NCBI GenBank assembly: GCA_946563605.1
Contig: CAMNVW010000023.1
Span: 1 to 12,128, forward strand
Length of the DNA: 12,128 nucleotides
Direction: 5' to 3'
DNA from: an uncultured Clostridia bacterium
GTDB lineage: Bacteria; Bacillota; Clostridia; Oscillospirales; Ruminococcaceae
Below, one piece after another: positions 1 through 6,526 of this stretch. The notes under the pieces were generated by a model. The model saw only the letters and a list, made by a program, of their open reading frames with translations, ran no database searches and had not been told where the DNA came from. Each line of letters starts with the position of its first letter. Position 1 is the first letter of the stretch. Position numbers and translations under genes: made by a program.

Positions 1-1065
1 GTGTGCGTCTTTGGAACAGCACAGCGCGTAGGAGATAACGCCGTTTTGCTCGCTGAACAGCGCGCCGATGATGTTTTCGTATTGGCTGAGCTGTGCGGCG
101 AAGCTCTTTAAATCGTCCGCAGAAAGCACATTGTCAAAGACAAAAACCAGCTTGTCCTCGCCAAAAGCTTCAGCATTCTGACACAGGTCTTTGGCAAGCA
201 GAGAAAACAGCTGTCTGTTTTTTGCGGCGAGCGTCTGCTTCTTTTCCGAAAGTTCGGCTTTCAGCTTTTCCACGTTGGAATAAGCTTCCTGCGGTTTGCA
301 GGACAGCGATACGCAGATCTGCTTTAGCGTCTGGCACTTTTCGGCGCAGTCGGCAACAGCATCGCTGCCGCACAAAAAGCTCATCCTTGTGCCGCCCTTG
401 TAACGCTGCACATCCAAAATCTTGAGCAGACCAATCTCACCGGTGTGAGCAACATGGGTGCCGCAGCAGCCGCACCAGTCGCAGTTTTGAATTTCAACGA
501 CGCGCAGATGTTCAACTTCCGGCTTTTTGCGCAGTGGAATCTCTGTGAGCTGTTCGGCATTTGGGTAGCTGACGAAAACAGGACGGTTTTCGCAGATGAC
601 CGCGTTGACGTCCTTTTCCAAATCAGCCGCCTGCGCAGGGGTGATCTCGCCGTCGAGATCGATGGTGTTCAGCTCATGTCCCATGTGAAAACCGACATTG
701 TGCAGTCCGAATTTTTTGAGGATGATGCCGGAAAGGATGTGCTCCCCGCTGTGTACCTGCATATGGGCAAAACGGCGGTCGAAATCCAGTGCGGCGTCCA
801 CAACACTGCCGACAGACAGAGGTGCATCACACAGATGAAAAACATCCTCGTCCTGCTCGTAAGCATAGAGAACCTGCGCGCAGTTATCGCCGCTTTGCAG
901 TGTACCCATGTCGGACGGCTGACCGCCGCCCTCAGGGAAGAAACAGGTTTGATCCAGTAACACCGCAAAGCCGTCTATCCCGTTCTTTTTTGCAGATTCG
1001 CAGGAAAGAACTGTTGCTTTGCAACTGGTGATGTAGCTGTCCAAATCGTATAATTTTCTGGTCAT
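1..1065 (-). CDS. Alanyl-tRNA editing protein, AlaX-L type (3' end cut by window edge)
   Basis: This is a trans-editing enzyme that hydrolyses Ser-tRNA(Ala) or Gly-tRNA(Ala) mischarged by alanyl-tRNA synthetase; it acts in the cytoplasm. The 355 visible codons show the AlaRS second-additional-domain fold. They include FFPEGGGQPSD (residues 42-52), the zinc motif HSGEH (105-109), and the second half of the site in CGCCGTH (198-204), so the likely metal ligands are H105, H109, C200 and H204. A charged helical stretch and a DHHA1-like segment follow from about residue 250. AlaX-L proteins are usually near 390-400 residues, so only the DHHA1 tail should be missing beyond position 1. ATG at 1063-1065 is preceded by AAGGAG at 1072-1077, six bases away. 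The gene starts 21 bases after the trpS stop with no terminator between, so the two are almost certainly co-transcribed and both lie downstream of the Trp T-box. The family call is firm; the exact substrate is not visible. Confidence 0.93.
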   Translation of the reverse strand, partial: MTRKLYDLDSYITSCKATVLSCESAKKNGIDGFAVLLDQTCFFPEGGGQPSDMGTLQSGDNCAQVLYAYEQDEDVFHLCDAPLSVGSVVDAALDFDRRFAHMQVHSGEHILSGIILKKFGLHNVGFHMGHELNTIDLDGEITPAQAADLEKDVNAVICENRPVFVSYPNAEQLTEIPLRKKPEVEHLRVVEIQNCDWCGCCGTHVAHTGEIGLLKILDVQRYKGGTRMSFLCGSDAVADCAEKCQTLKQICVSLSCKPQEAYSNVEKLKAELSEKKQTLAAKNRQLFSLLAKDLCQNAEAFGEDKLVFVFDNVLSADDLKSFAAQLSQYENIIGALFSEQNGVISYALCCSKDAH

Positions 1066-1086
1066 GGTTTTCTCCTTCACAGATGA

Positions 1087-2112
1087 TTACAGTGCAGCTG
1101 GCAGGAAACCGATCTTCTTATAAACCTTGTCAAGGGTGCGCTGAGAAATTGCCAGTGCTTTTTGTGCGCCTTCGCGGTAGCAGCTCTCGAGGTATGCTTT
1201 GTCATCCATCAGGCGGTTGTATTCTTCGCGGATCGGGCGCAGTCCATCGGCAACCGTTTCACCGACAGCAACCTTGAAGTCGCCGTAGCCTTTGCCTGCA
1301 AATTCGCTCTGAATCTCATCGAAGGATTTTCCGGTAAAGGCACTGTAAATGGACATCAGGTTGTTGATGCCGTCTTTGCCCTCGCGGTAAACGACTTCCG
1401 CTTCGGAGTCGGTGACAGCGCTCTTGAATTTTTTGATGATGGTTTCTGCCGGATCAAGCAGGAATACGGTCGCCTTTACATTTTCGTCGGATTTGGACAT
1501 CTTCTTGGTCGGGTCGGCAAGGGACATAATCTTTGCGGAGGTTTCTGGAATGTATGCCTCTGGAATACGGAAGGTGTCGCCGTACAGACCGTTGAAGCGC
1601 ATTGCAATGTCTCGGGTCAGTTCGAGGTGCTGTTTCTGGTCAAGTCCGACAGGAACAAGGTCGGTCTGGTACAACAGAATGTCCGCCGCCATCAGGGAAG
1701 GATAGGTGAACAGACCGGCGTTAATGTTGTCAGCGTGTTTGGCGGATTTGTCCTTAAACTGGGTCATGCGGGACAGCTCGCCGAACTGGGTGTAGCAGTT
1801 GAGGACCCATGCAAGTTCTGCGTGGGTTTTGACATGGCTCTGGATAAAGGTAATGCTCTTTTTGGGGTCGATACCGCAGGCGAGCATCAGCGCATAGGCG
1901 GAGAGGGTGTTCTTTTTGAGGGTTTGTGGATCCTGACGAACGGTGATAGCGTGCTGATTGACGATGCAGTAGGTGCAGTTGTATTCGTCCTGAAGTTTGC
2001 CCCAGTTTTTAACAGCGCCGAGGTAATTGCCGAGAGTAAAAGCGCCGCTGGTTGGCTGGATGCCGGAGAAGATAATTGGTTTACGTTCTGGTTTGTTGAT
2101 TTGGTTTTCCAT
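1087..2112 (-). CDS. trpS: Tryptophanyl-tRNA synthetase
   Basis: Class Ic aminoacyl-tRNA synthetase that charges tRNA(Trp) with tryptophan using ATP. The 341-residue product has the usual bacterial TrpRS length. It shows the HIGH-type motif as TSGAFTLGNYLG (residues 21-32), the family block DLVPVGLDQKQHLELTRD (about 151-168) and KKMSKSDEN (203-211). The start is ATG at 2110-2112, because AGGAGGT at 2119-2125 sits seven bases upstream and the protein then begins right before the Rossmann fold. The frame stays open upstream to 2448, but that extension runs through a dispersed repeat and has no TrpRS homology. The gene lies behind a T-box whose specifier codon is UGG, so expression should rise when uncharged tRNA(Trp) accumulates. 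The alaX-like gene follows 21 bases after the stop. Confidence 0.98.
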   Translation of the reverse strand: MENQINKPERKPIIFSGIQPTSGAFTLGNYLGAVKNWGKLQDEYNCTYCIVNQHAITVRQDPQTLKKNTLSAYALMLACGIDPKKSITFIQSHVKTHAELAWVLNCYTQFGELSRMTQFKDKSAKHADNINAGLFTYPSLMAADILLYQTDLVPVGLDQKQHLELTRDIAMRFNGLYGDTFRIPEAYIPETSAKIMSLADPTKKMSKSDENVKATVFLLDPAETIIKKFKSAVTDSEAEVVYREGKDGINNLMSIYSAFTGKSFDEIQSEFAGKGYGDFKVAVGETVADGLRPIREEYNRLMDDKAYLESCYREGAQKALAISQRTLDKVYKKIGFLPAAL

Positions 2113-2118
2113 AAAAAT

Positions 2119-2125
2119 ACCTCCT
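2119..2125 (-). promoter_or_regulatory. Ribosome binding site of trpS
   Basis: The minus strand reads AGGAGGT seven bases before ATG at 2112. It decides the trpS start against the longer open frame that extends to 2448. Confidence 0.85.
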
Positions 2126-2138
2126 AAGATCAATGTAC

Positions 2139-2333
2139 AAAGTTTTTTGTCAAACTTTTGTACACAAAAGTTTGCGGATTCCAAAGGCAGCGCCTTTGGT
2201 GGGGTTTGGGACGAAGTCCCAACGATTAACCAGATTGAATCTGGACACTGTTTCGCGCTTCGGTTTTGAGAAACAACGAGTTTGCGCACACGGCGCTCGC
2301 TCGTGTTTGTACACTCGCTCGTTAGAGCAAAAA
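2139..2333 (+). repeat. Dispersed hairpin repeat, copy 1 unit A
   Basis: This is a mosaic of perfect short inverted repeats. It begins with the head AAAGTTTTTTGTCAA. Hairpin 1 (2151-2174) has arms CAAACTTTTG/CAAAAGTTTG and loop TACA. Hairpin 2 (2181-2199) has CCAAAGGC/GCCTTTGG with loop AGC. A G-rich hairpin (2206-2222) has TTGGGAC/GTCCCAA with loop GAA. Hairpin 3 (2230-2244) has CCAGAT/ATCTGG with loop TGA and is followed by ACACTGTTTCGC. The same modules recur in the same order at 5596-5811, and inverted at 6290-6440. It lies inside the transcribed leader of trpS, in the opposite orientation to the gene. It has no coding content, no transposase and no clear target-site duplication. Confidence 0.85.
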
Positions 2334-2334
2334 T

Positions 2335-2468
2335 AAAAGTTTTCGTCCACCTTTTACAAAAGGTGGTAGGGTTTGGGACGAAGTCCCAACGATACAACAA
2401 TACAATAAAAAATGTGTGGGGCACAGTGTCGGTTCGATGCTGGCGCACGTCAATACTGTTTCAGATAA
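2335..2468 (+). repeat. Dispersed hairpin repeat, copy 1 unit B (tandem, diverged)
   Basis: This second unit directly follows unit A. It starts with the diverged head AAAAGTTTTCGTC. Hairpin 1 (2347-2366) is rebuilt as CCACCTTTT/AAAAGGTGG, so both arms differ together from unit A. The G-rich hairpin (2373-2389) is identical and sits in a 25-nt exact direct repeat: 2202-2226 equals 2369-2393, offset 167. Hairpin 2 is absent. From about 2405 the sequence resembles the middle of copy 2 (A-run, TGTG, GGGGCA, GTGT). It ends near 2468 in ACTGTTTCAGA, similar to the tail after hairpin 3 of the other copies. Confidence 0.7.
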
Positions 2469-2568
2469 ATCCAACAAAACGAACCGAGTAGTACACTAAT
2501 TTGATGCTGCCTGTGCGGCAGCACACCGCGACAGCGGCTTGATAAAAAATAAATTTAGTGAGCAGGAT
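2469..2568 (-). other. Remaining leader between repeat and T-box terminator
   Basis: There is no gene here. Two small hairpins are visible. TGCTGCC/GGCAGCA has a five-base loop at 2505-2523. CCGC/GCGG has a four-base loop at 2526-2537. The rest is AT-rich. The stretch should be transcribed as trpS leader only when the T-box antiterminates. No function is assigned. Confidence 0.5.
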
Positions 2569-2634
2569 AAAAAATAAAAGCCCTTGTCGCTATCTTTCGG
2601 CAGAATATCGCCGGAAAATAGGGACAAGAGCTTT
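2569..2634 (-). terminator. T-box-controlled intrinsic terminator
   Basis: On the minus strand the stem pairs AAAGC, then TC opposite GG, then TTGTC, with GACAA...GCTTT. One C/C mismatch is followed by CTAT/ATAG, an inner GGC/GCC hairpin, and a T-rich tail TTTTATTTTTT ending at 2569. Its 5' arm lies just after the T-box core, as expected for a terminator that competes with the antiterminator. Confidence 0.88.
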
Positions 2635-2906
2635 GCTCCTGCGGTGCCACCCAAATTGGTTTTTCGATAAAACCCACTTTGTTCAAATCAGGAAAATGTC
2701 CTCGGGAAATTTTCCGAATCCGTTCTGCCAGATAACGGCGCAGATGCCGTCGACGCCTACTGAAAAACACTTGGTTTTCGTTTGGGTCGCCCTCGTAAGC
2801 CCATTCAAAATAGCCGCTGCCGCCGCGCTCTCACCTTGCCGCGGCTCTCTGCAAGACAACTTTTGCTGTTTTTACTCTTCTTACTCTTCGGTTTTGCTAT
2901 GAAACT
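2569..2906 (-). ncRNA. T-box riboswitch, tryptophan-specific
   Basis: This leader RNA senses uncharged tRNA(Trp) and controls read-through into trpS. On the minus strand it shows a Stem I distal region with AGAGAG and GGTGAGAGC (about 2828-2847). The specifier context is GAA-TGG-GC, with the specifier codon TGG at 2801-2803, the only Trp codon. A Stem III hairpin ACGGC/GCCGT lies near 2731-2750. The T-box core TTTGGGTGGCACCGC ends at 2641. The bulge TGGC at 2646-2649 pairs with an acceptor end GCCA, which agrees with the G discriminator base usual in bacterial tRNA(Trp). A terminator follows. Order, motifs and the trpS gene downstream all agree. The 5' end is placed from the promoter and is approximate. 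Confidence 0.95.
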
Positions 2907-2912
2907 GTTTTT

Positions 2913-2941
2913 ATGATACTCCAAACAAAACAAAATGTCAA
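2913..2941 (-). promoter_or_regulatory. Sigma-A promoter of the T-box/trpS/alaX operon
   Basis: On the minus strand TTGACA (2936-2941) is followed by a 17-base spacer and TATCAT (2913-2918). The -35 is perfect and the -10 has one mismatch to TATAAT. Transcription would start near 2906, just before the T-box Stem I. Confidence 0.88.
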
Positions 2942-3167
2942 CACTTCGTATTCAAAATCGAGAACTGCTGTGAAACCATGACTGCACGCAGAGAAAATCG
3001 CTTTTTACAAGAGAAAATCTTCTTTTCGCAAAGGGTGTAAAAAGATGTTTTGAGAAGCCATAAATACGCATATTTCGATTGGTTTGCGGTAGGATATACG
3101 ACAATCTATTTCTATGCAAGGTGTTATCATTTTATGCAAACAAAGAAAAATTTGATACCATACAGAC
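2942..3167 (+). promoter_or_regulatory. spoIIE upstream region (promoter not pinned)
   Basis: This is the divergent region between the trpS operon promoter and spoIIE. Seen directly: GAGAAAATC repeated at 2991-2999 and 3011-3019, exactly 20 bases apart; an inverted repeat CTTTTTACA (3001-3009) / TGTAAAAAG (3036-3044); and TACGACA at 3097-3103, six of seven matches to the 0A-box form TTCGACA. In Bacillus and Clostridium spoIIE is activated by phosphorylated Spo0A, so 0A boxes are expected here, but one near-match is weak evidence. I could not choose a convincing -35/-10 pair. Confidence 0.35.
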
Positions 3168-3180
3168 AGGAGGAAACAGG

Positions 3181-5586
3181 ATGAAAAACAGAACCGATTT
3201 TGTAAGCGTTGGATGGAAAGAACAGTTTTTACAGATGATTCGCAATCAGTCGGAAACGTGGCAGAATTTGTTGTGGGCGTTTGCCGGCTTGGTTGTGGGG
3301 CTGGGCAATATGATGATGGAAATTTCCCCGTTTGGCGCGGCACTGTGCGCCGCAGCTCCGCAAAACAGACTCGCGCCGGCTGTGTTCGGCAGTGCAATAG
3401 GCAGCCTGCTGCTTTCCAATCTTTCGCAGCTTGGCGGTGCGCATACCTTCACCGTTCAATATACTGCGGCGGTTTTACTGATTGCGATTGTGCGCACCGC
3501 AATGTGCAAAAAGACGGATGTGCCAAACTATCTGGGACTTGTGCCGTATAAAGCGGCGATGGCGCCGCTGATTGCGTTTTTGGGGATGCTGCTTCCTTCC
3601 ATCGCGGTGCTGCTGGCAACGCCGTTTGAAATGTACAGACTGGTGATGTCTTTGGCGGAAGCGACTTTGGCTGGCGCCTGTGCTTACTTTTTGAGCCGGA
3701 GTATCCATGCCTTTTCACTTGGACAGGGAATGTTCACCTTGAAAAGAGCAGACTTCATCAGTGTTGTGCTCAGCGTGGCAATCTTAATCGTGTCGCTGAG
3801 CAATGTGACGCTCGGGGGGATTTCGCTGGGAAGGATGCTCGCGTCTGCGGTGGTGCTTGTCTGCGCAGTGATCGGCAAAGAGCAGTGGGGTTCGATTGCA
3901 GGCATCGTCTGCGGTGCGGCAGTGAGTATGGCGCTGTTTCCGCGCATACAGCTGCTGGGCGTTTATGCCCTCGCCGGACTTGCGGCGGGTGTTTTCTCCA
4001 GTTTGGGGAAATTCTCAAGCGCCGCCGCTTATGCCGTCACCTTTGGCGCGCTGAGCGTGATAACAGCGCCGCCGCCAATATTGCCGCTTTTCTATGAAAC
4101 GCTGATCATCAGCATTGGGCTGACGCTGATGCCGGAAAGAGCCATGAATTCCCTGCGCACAAAGGTGTTCCGTCAGCCGATGGACAACGGCAGCAGAAGT
4201 GTGCGTCAGCTGATGTTGGAACGGTTAGGGGATGCGTCGCAGGCTTTGCGGGAGATTGCGCATACAACGCAGATGGTTTCGCAAAAGCTCGATACGGCAA
4301 AGGCTGGCAGTATCGAGCAGGTATACGATGCGGCAGTGGATGAGGTTTGTTTAAAGTGCGGCTTAAAAACGCGCTGCTGGCAGCAGGAATACAGTGATAC
4401 AGTGAATGTGTTTAACCATCTGACCGCGTCGCTGCGCCAGAATGGAAGCGTTTGCGAGGAGGACTTTATGTATCCGCTGTCGGCGCGGTGTACCCGACGC
4501 GCGCAGCTCAGCCAGAAAATCAACGCAGGTTATCAGGAATTGACCGCAAAGGAGGGGATGAGCCGCAAGGTGGCAAGGGTGCGTTCGGTGGTGACCGATC
4601 AGTTTGAGGGGTTAGCGGAATTGCTGCGCGGACTTTCACAGGAATTGTGTGGAATCTCCAGCTATGAGGAACGGATGGCAAACTGCGTGCAGGACTATCT
4701 TGAGGAAACACGCTGTCGGGTCAAGCGAACCAATTGTTACCGCGACGATGAAGGGCGCATCTTTTTGCAGTTGGATGTAGAGCCTTATCGGATGGTGCGG
4801 TTTGACTTGGAGAAGGTAACGCAGGAGCTTTCCCATGTGTGCGACTCCGAGTTTGACCTGCCGCAGAAAAGTGAAATACAGTGCCGGACAAAAACAGGGG
4901 AGGAGGAGAAGATCATCCGCCTGACGTTTCGGGAAAAAGCGGAATTTCAGGCGGAATACGCGAGCAGCCAGCATATTTGCCAAGGGTATCGGATGTGCGG
5001 CGACAGCTGTCAGAGTTTTACCGACCGCCGATCGGTGGCGCATATGATTTTGTCGGATGGGATGGGCAGCGGCACAGCGGCGGCGGTGGATTCCAACATG
5101 ACGGTTTCGCTGCTGACAAAGCTGATTGATGCAGGCGTAGGATATACAGCGGCGCTGAAAATCGTCAATTCTGCCCTGCTGGTCAAATCCGGCGAAGAAT
5201 CGCTATCCACCATTGATATTACCTCGGTGAATCTTTACACAGGACAGGCGCATTTTTATAAGGCAGGGGCAGCACCAACCTTTATTCGGCGCGGTAAACG
5301 CACCGGCTCGGTGGAGTCAGCTTCGCTGCCGGTGGGAATCCTCACTGCGGTGGAATTTGAAAAGAGCAGCGTCCGCTTGTCCGATGGGGATTTGGTTGTG
5401 ATGGTGTCGGATGGCGCGACCGCCTGCGGAACAGACTGGATTCATGCGGTGATTGACCATTTTCCGGCGGATGGCAGTTTGCAGGCGTTGTGTGAGGATA
5501 TCACGACGACGGCACGGCTGCGTAGGAATGATAATCACGATGACGATATTACGGTTTGTGCGTGTCGTATCAGGAAAGTGGTGTAG
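3181..5586 (+). CDS. spoIIE: Stage II sporulation protein E, SpoIIE phosphatase
   Basis: Membrane-anchored PP2C-type serine phosphatase. In the forespore it dephosphorylates the anti-anti-sigma factor SpoIIAA to release sigma F, and it also takes part in polar septation. The 801-residue product is close to the usual size of about 800-830. Residues about 28-318 are a run of hydrophobic segments, roughly ten membrane helices. Residues about 335-590 are the central regulatory part with a cysteine cluster (C390, C393, C399). Residues about 595-801 are the phosphatase, with LSDGMGSG (624-631), VSDGA (742-746) and DDDITV (787-792) carrying the expected metal-binding aspartates. The start is ATG at 3181 because AGGAGG lies at 3168-3173; the frame is open further upstream to 3079 but without a ribosome site. 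The gene stands alone: the tilS/hpt/ftsH genes that often follow spoIIE are not present here. No classical terminator is seen; a hairpin repeat follows at once. Confidence 0.98.
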   Translation: MKNRTDFVSVGWKEQFLQMIRNQSETWQNLLWAFAGLVVGLGNMMMEISPFGAALCAAAPQNRLAPAVFGSAIGSLLLSNLSQLGGAHTFTVQYTAAVLLIAIVRTAMCKKTDVPNYLGLVPYKAAMAPLIAFLGMLLPSIAVLLATPFEMYRLVMSLAEATLAGACAYFLSRSIHAFSLGQGMFTLKRADFISVVLSVAILIVSLSNVTLGGISLGRMLASAVVLVCAVIGKEQWGSIAGIVCGAAVSMALFPRIQLLGVYALAGLAAGVFSSLGKFSSAAAYAVTFGALSVITAPPPILPLFYETLIISIGLTLMPERAMNSLRTKVFRQPMDNGSRSVRQLMLERLGDASQALREIAHTTQMVSQKLDTAKAGSIEQVYDAAVDEVCLKCGLKTRCWQQEYSDTVNVFNHLTASLRQNGSVCEEDFMYPLSARCTRRAQLSQKINAGYQELTAKEGMSRKVARVRSVVTDQFEGLAELLRGLSQELCGISSYEERMANCVQDYLEETRCRVKRTNCYRDDEGRIFLQLDVEPYRMVRFDLEKVTQELSHVCDSEFDLPQKSEIQCRTKTGEEEKIIRLTFREKAEFQAEYASSQHICQGYRMCGDSCQSFTDRRSVAHMILSDGMGSGTAAAVDSNMTVSLLTKLIDAGVGYTAALKIVNSALLVKSGEESLSTIDITSVNLYTGQAHFYKAGAAPTFIRRGKRTGSVESASLPVGILTAVEFEKSSVRLSDGDLVVMVSDGATACGTDWIHAVIDHFPADGSLQALCEDITTTARLRRNDNHDDDITVCACRIRKVV

Positions 5587-5595
5587 AAGTATGAT

Positions 5596-5811
5596 AAAGT
5601 TTTTTGTCAAATTTTTGTACACAAAAGTTTGCGAGGGTTTGGGGTGAGCAGCCCCAACATAAAAAACTGTACGGGGCAGTGTTCCGCGCCAACGCTGCCG
5701 CACGGGAGTGCGCCAAAGACAGAGTCTTTGGTTGCTCGGCAGGCTGAGCCTGCACCCTGTTCGCCTATGATGCAAAGACGGGGAGTTGATGCGAAAAAAG
5801 TTTTTGTCAAG
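5596..5811 (+). repeat. Dispersed hairpin repeat, copy 2
   Basis: The copy starts ten bases after the spoIIE stop with the same head AAAGTTTTTTGTCAA. Hairpin 1 (5608-5631) keeps loop TACA and has one G-T wobble. The G-rich hairpin (5639-5657) is TTGGGG/CCCCAA. A GC-rich middle block follows at 5665-5712. Hairpin 2 (5713-5731) is CCAAAGAC/GTCTTTGG with loop AGA. Hairpin 3 (5739-5753) is GCAGGC/GCCTGC with loop TGA, followed by ACCCTGTTCGCC. A second head-like segment, AAAAAAGTTTTTGTCAA, closes it at 5794-5810. It lies between two convergent genes, and its hairpins may serve as a 3' stem for both transcripts; none has a proper T-run. Confidence 0.85.
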
Positions 5812-6250
5812 AAAAGAGTATGGAAAGACGAAGAAGGATACATAGAAGCCATCCGGCCAGAGCACAAATTTGAAAGATTTTTTCTTTCTTTCCCATTTCT
5901 TTGGTGAGAAGGAACCAAATCTGTTCACAACAGGCAGAAATCAGGAACATCATATATGCGCAGTTATACAGAGGAAGGTCATACATCTCTGCTGTAGATC
6001 GGTTCAGAATCAGGGACACAGTAAGCGCAAAGCAGACACTGTGCACTGCCGTCAGCAAGAGAACAAACGGTTTGTGCTCTATGCGCCACTGGCGGAAACT
6101 GTCAACGATTGCTATGAGCAGATAGGGGATGATAAGAAGAAATAAGATTCGGCTGGGAACATCGCCCATCAGGAAGGGGATGAGCAGGGTGAAATATGCC
6201 AACATGGGAAAGAGAAACAAAAAAGCCTGAAGTTTCTTCGTGAGAAACAC
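5807..6250 (-). CDS. Small membrane protein of unknown function, unusual start
   Basis: I do not recognise this protein. It has 147 residues if read from GTG at 6248-6250, or 144 if read from ACG at 6239-6241. About five hydrophobic segments are visible (near residues 8-27, 33-49, 60-83, 92-115, 124-146 of the longer form). They are joined by short basic loops such as RQWRIEHK and KEMGKKEK, so it is a polytopic inner-membrane protein. The start is the odd point. A perfect AGGAGG lies at 6250-6255; the GTG shares its last G with that site and is too close to use, whereas ACG lies eight bases downstream and would give an N-terminus MKKLQAF. The original start was probably ATG, changed to ACG, or ACG is used. 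The TGA stop (5807-5809) lies inside the closing head segment of repeat copy 2. The neighbours give no clue to its role. Confidence 0.7.
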   Translation of the reverse strand: MFLTKKLQAFLFLFPMLAYFTLLIPFLMGDVPSRILFLLIIPYLLIAIVDSFRQWRIEHKPFVLLLTAVHSVCFALTVSLILNRSTAEMYDLPLYNCAYMMFLISACCEQIWFLLTKEMGKKEKIFQICALAGWLLCILLRLSILFS

Positions 6251-6255
6251 CTCCT
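6250..6255 (-). promoter_or_regulatory. Ribosome binding site of the membrane protein gene
   Basis: The minus strand reads AGGAGG, then eight bases, then ACG AAG AAA. The spacing is ideal for ACG at 6241 and impossible for the overlapping GTG, so this site argues for the shorter reading. Confidence 0.7.
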
Positions 6256-6289
6256 ATGTTTTTATGATTTGTTTTTTCTCTATTACTAC

Positions 6290-6440
6290 CAGTCTTTGCG
6301 CCGAAGGCAAACAGTGTCCAGCTTCAAGCTGGTTTTGCTCGTTGCGGCGTGCGACCAAAGGTGCTGCCTTTGGAAACTGCGAGCTTTTTGAAAAAAGCTC
6401 GAGCAAAAACTTTTTTTAAGTTGACAAAACTTTTTAATGG
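6290..6440 (-). repeat. Dispersed hairpin repeat, copy 3 (inverted)
   Basis: Read on the minus strand, the copy shows head-like segments AAAAAGTTTTGTCAA and AAAGTTTTTGCTCGAG. Hairpin 1 (6380-6401) is rebuilt as CGAGCTTTTT/AAAAAGCTCG. Hairpin 2 (6355-6373) is CCAAAGG/CCTTTGG with a central CAGCA. Hairpin 3 (6318-6332) is CCAGCT/AGCTGG with loop TGA, then ACACTGTTTGCC. The order of modules equals copy 1 unit A, but the G-rich hairpin is replaced by unrelated sequence. It lies between the EF-G-like gene's terminator and the membrane protein gene, both on the minus strand, so it would be in the 5' region of the latter. Confidence 0.82.
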
Positions 6441-6454
6441 AAAAAATAATTGAT

Positions 6455-6497
6455 AAAAAAGGGGGTTCCGCCCCTTTCGGAAACGGAATCCCCCTTA
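6455..6497 (-). terminator. Intrinsic terminator of the EF-G-like gene
   Basis: On the minus strand GGGGG and TTCCG, separated by one bulged A, pair with CGGAA and CCCCC, followed by six T (6455-6460). It begins about 30 bases after the TAA at 6527. Confidence 0.9.
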
Positions 6498-6526
6498 ACT
6501 TTAAGGAAATTTGAATAACATAAAAA

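Noticed and set aside
445..960. 171-codon plus-strand frame opposite the alaX-like gene
   Set aside because: Shadow of a well-supported minus-strand gene with intact zinc motifs.
1162..2127. 321-codon open frame on the plus strand opposite trpS
   Set aside because: Shadow of trpS; no recognisable domain and no ribosome site.
2202..2393. CRISPR array suggested by the 25-nt direct repeat
   Set aside because: There are only two copies, unequal hairpin-rich sequence between them, and no cas genes; it is part of the dispersed repeat family.
2113..2448. 112-residue N-terminal extension of TrpRS
   Set aside because: It is encoded by the dispersed repeat, while a strong AGGAGGT directly precedes ATG at 2112 and the family begins there.
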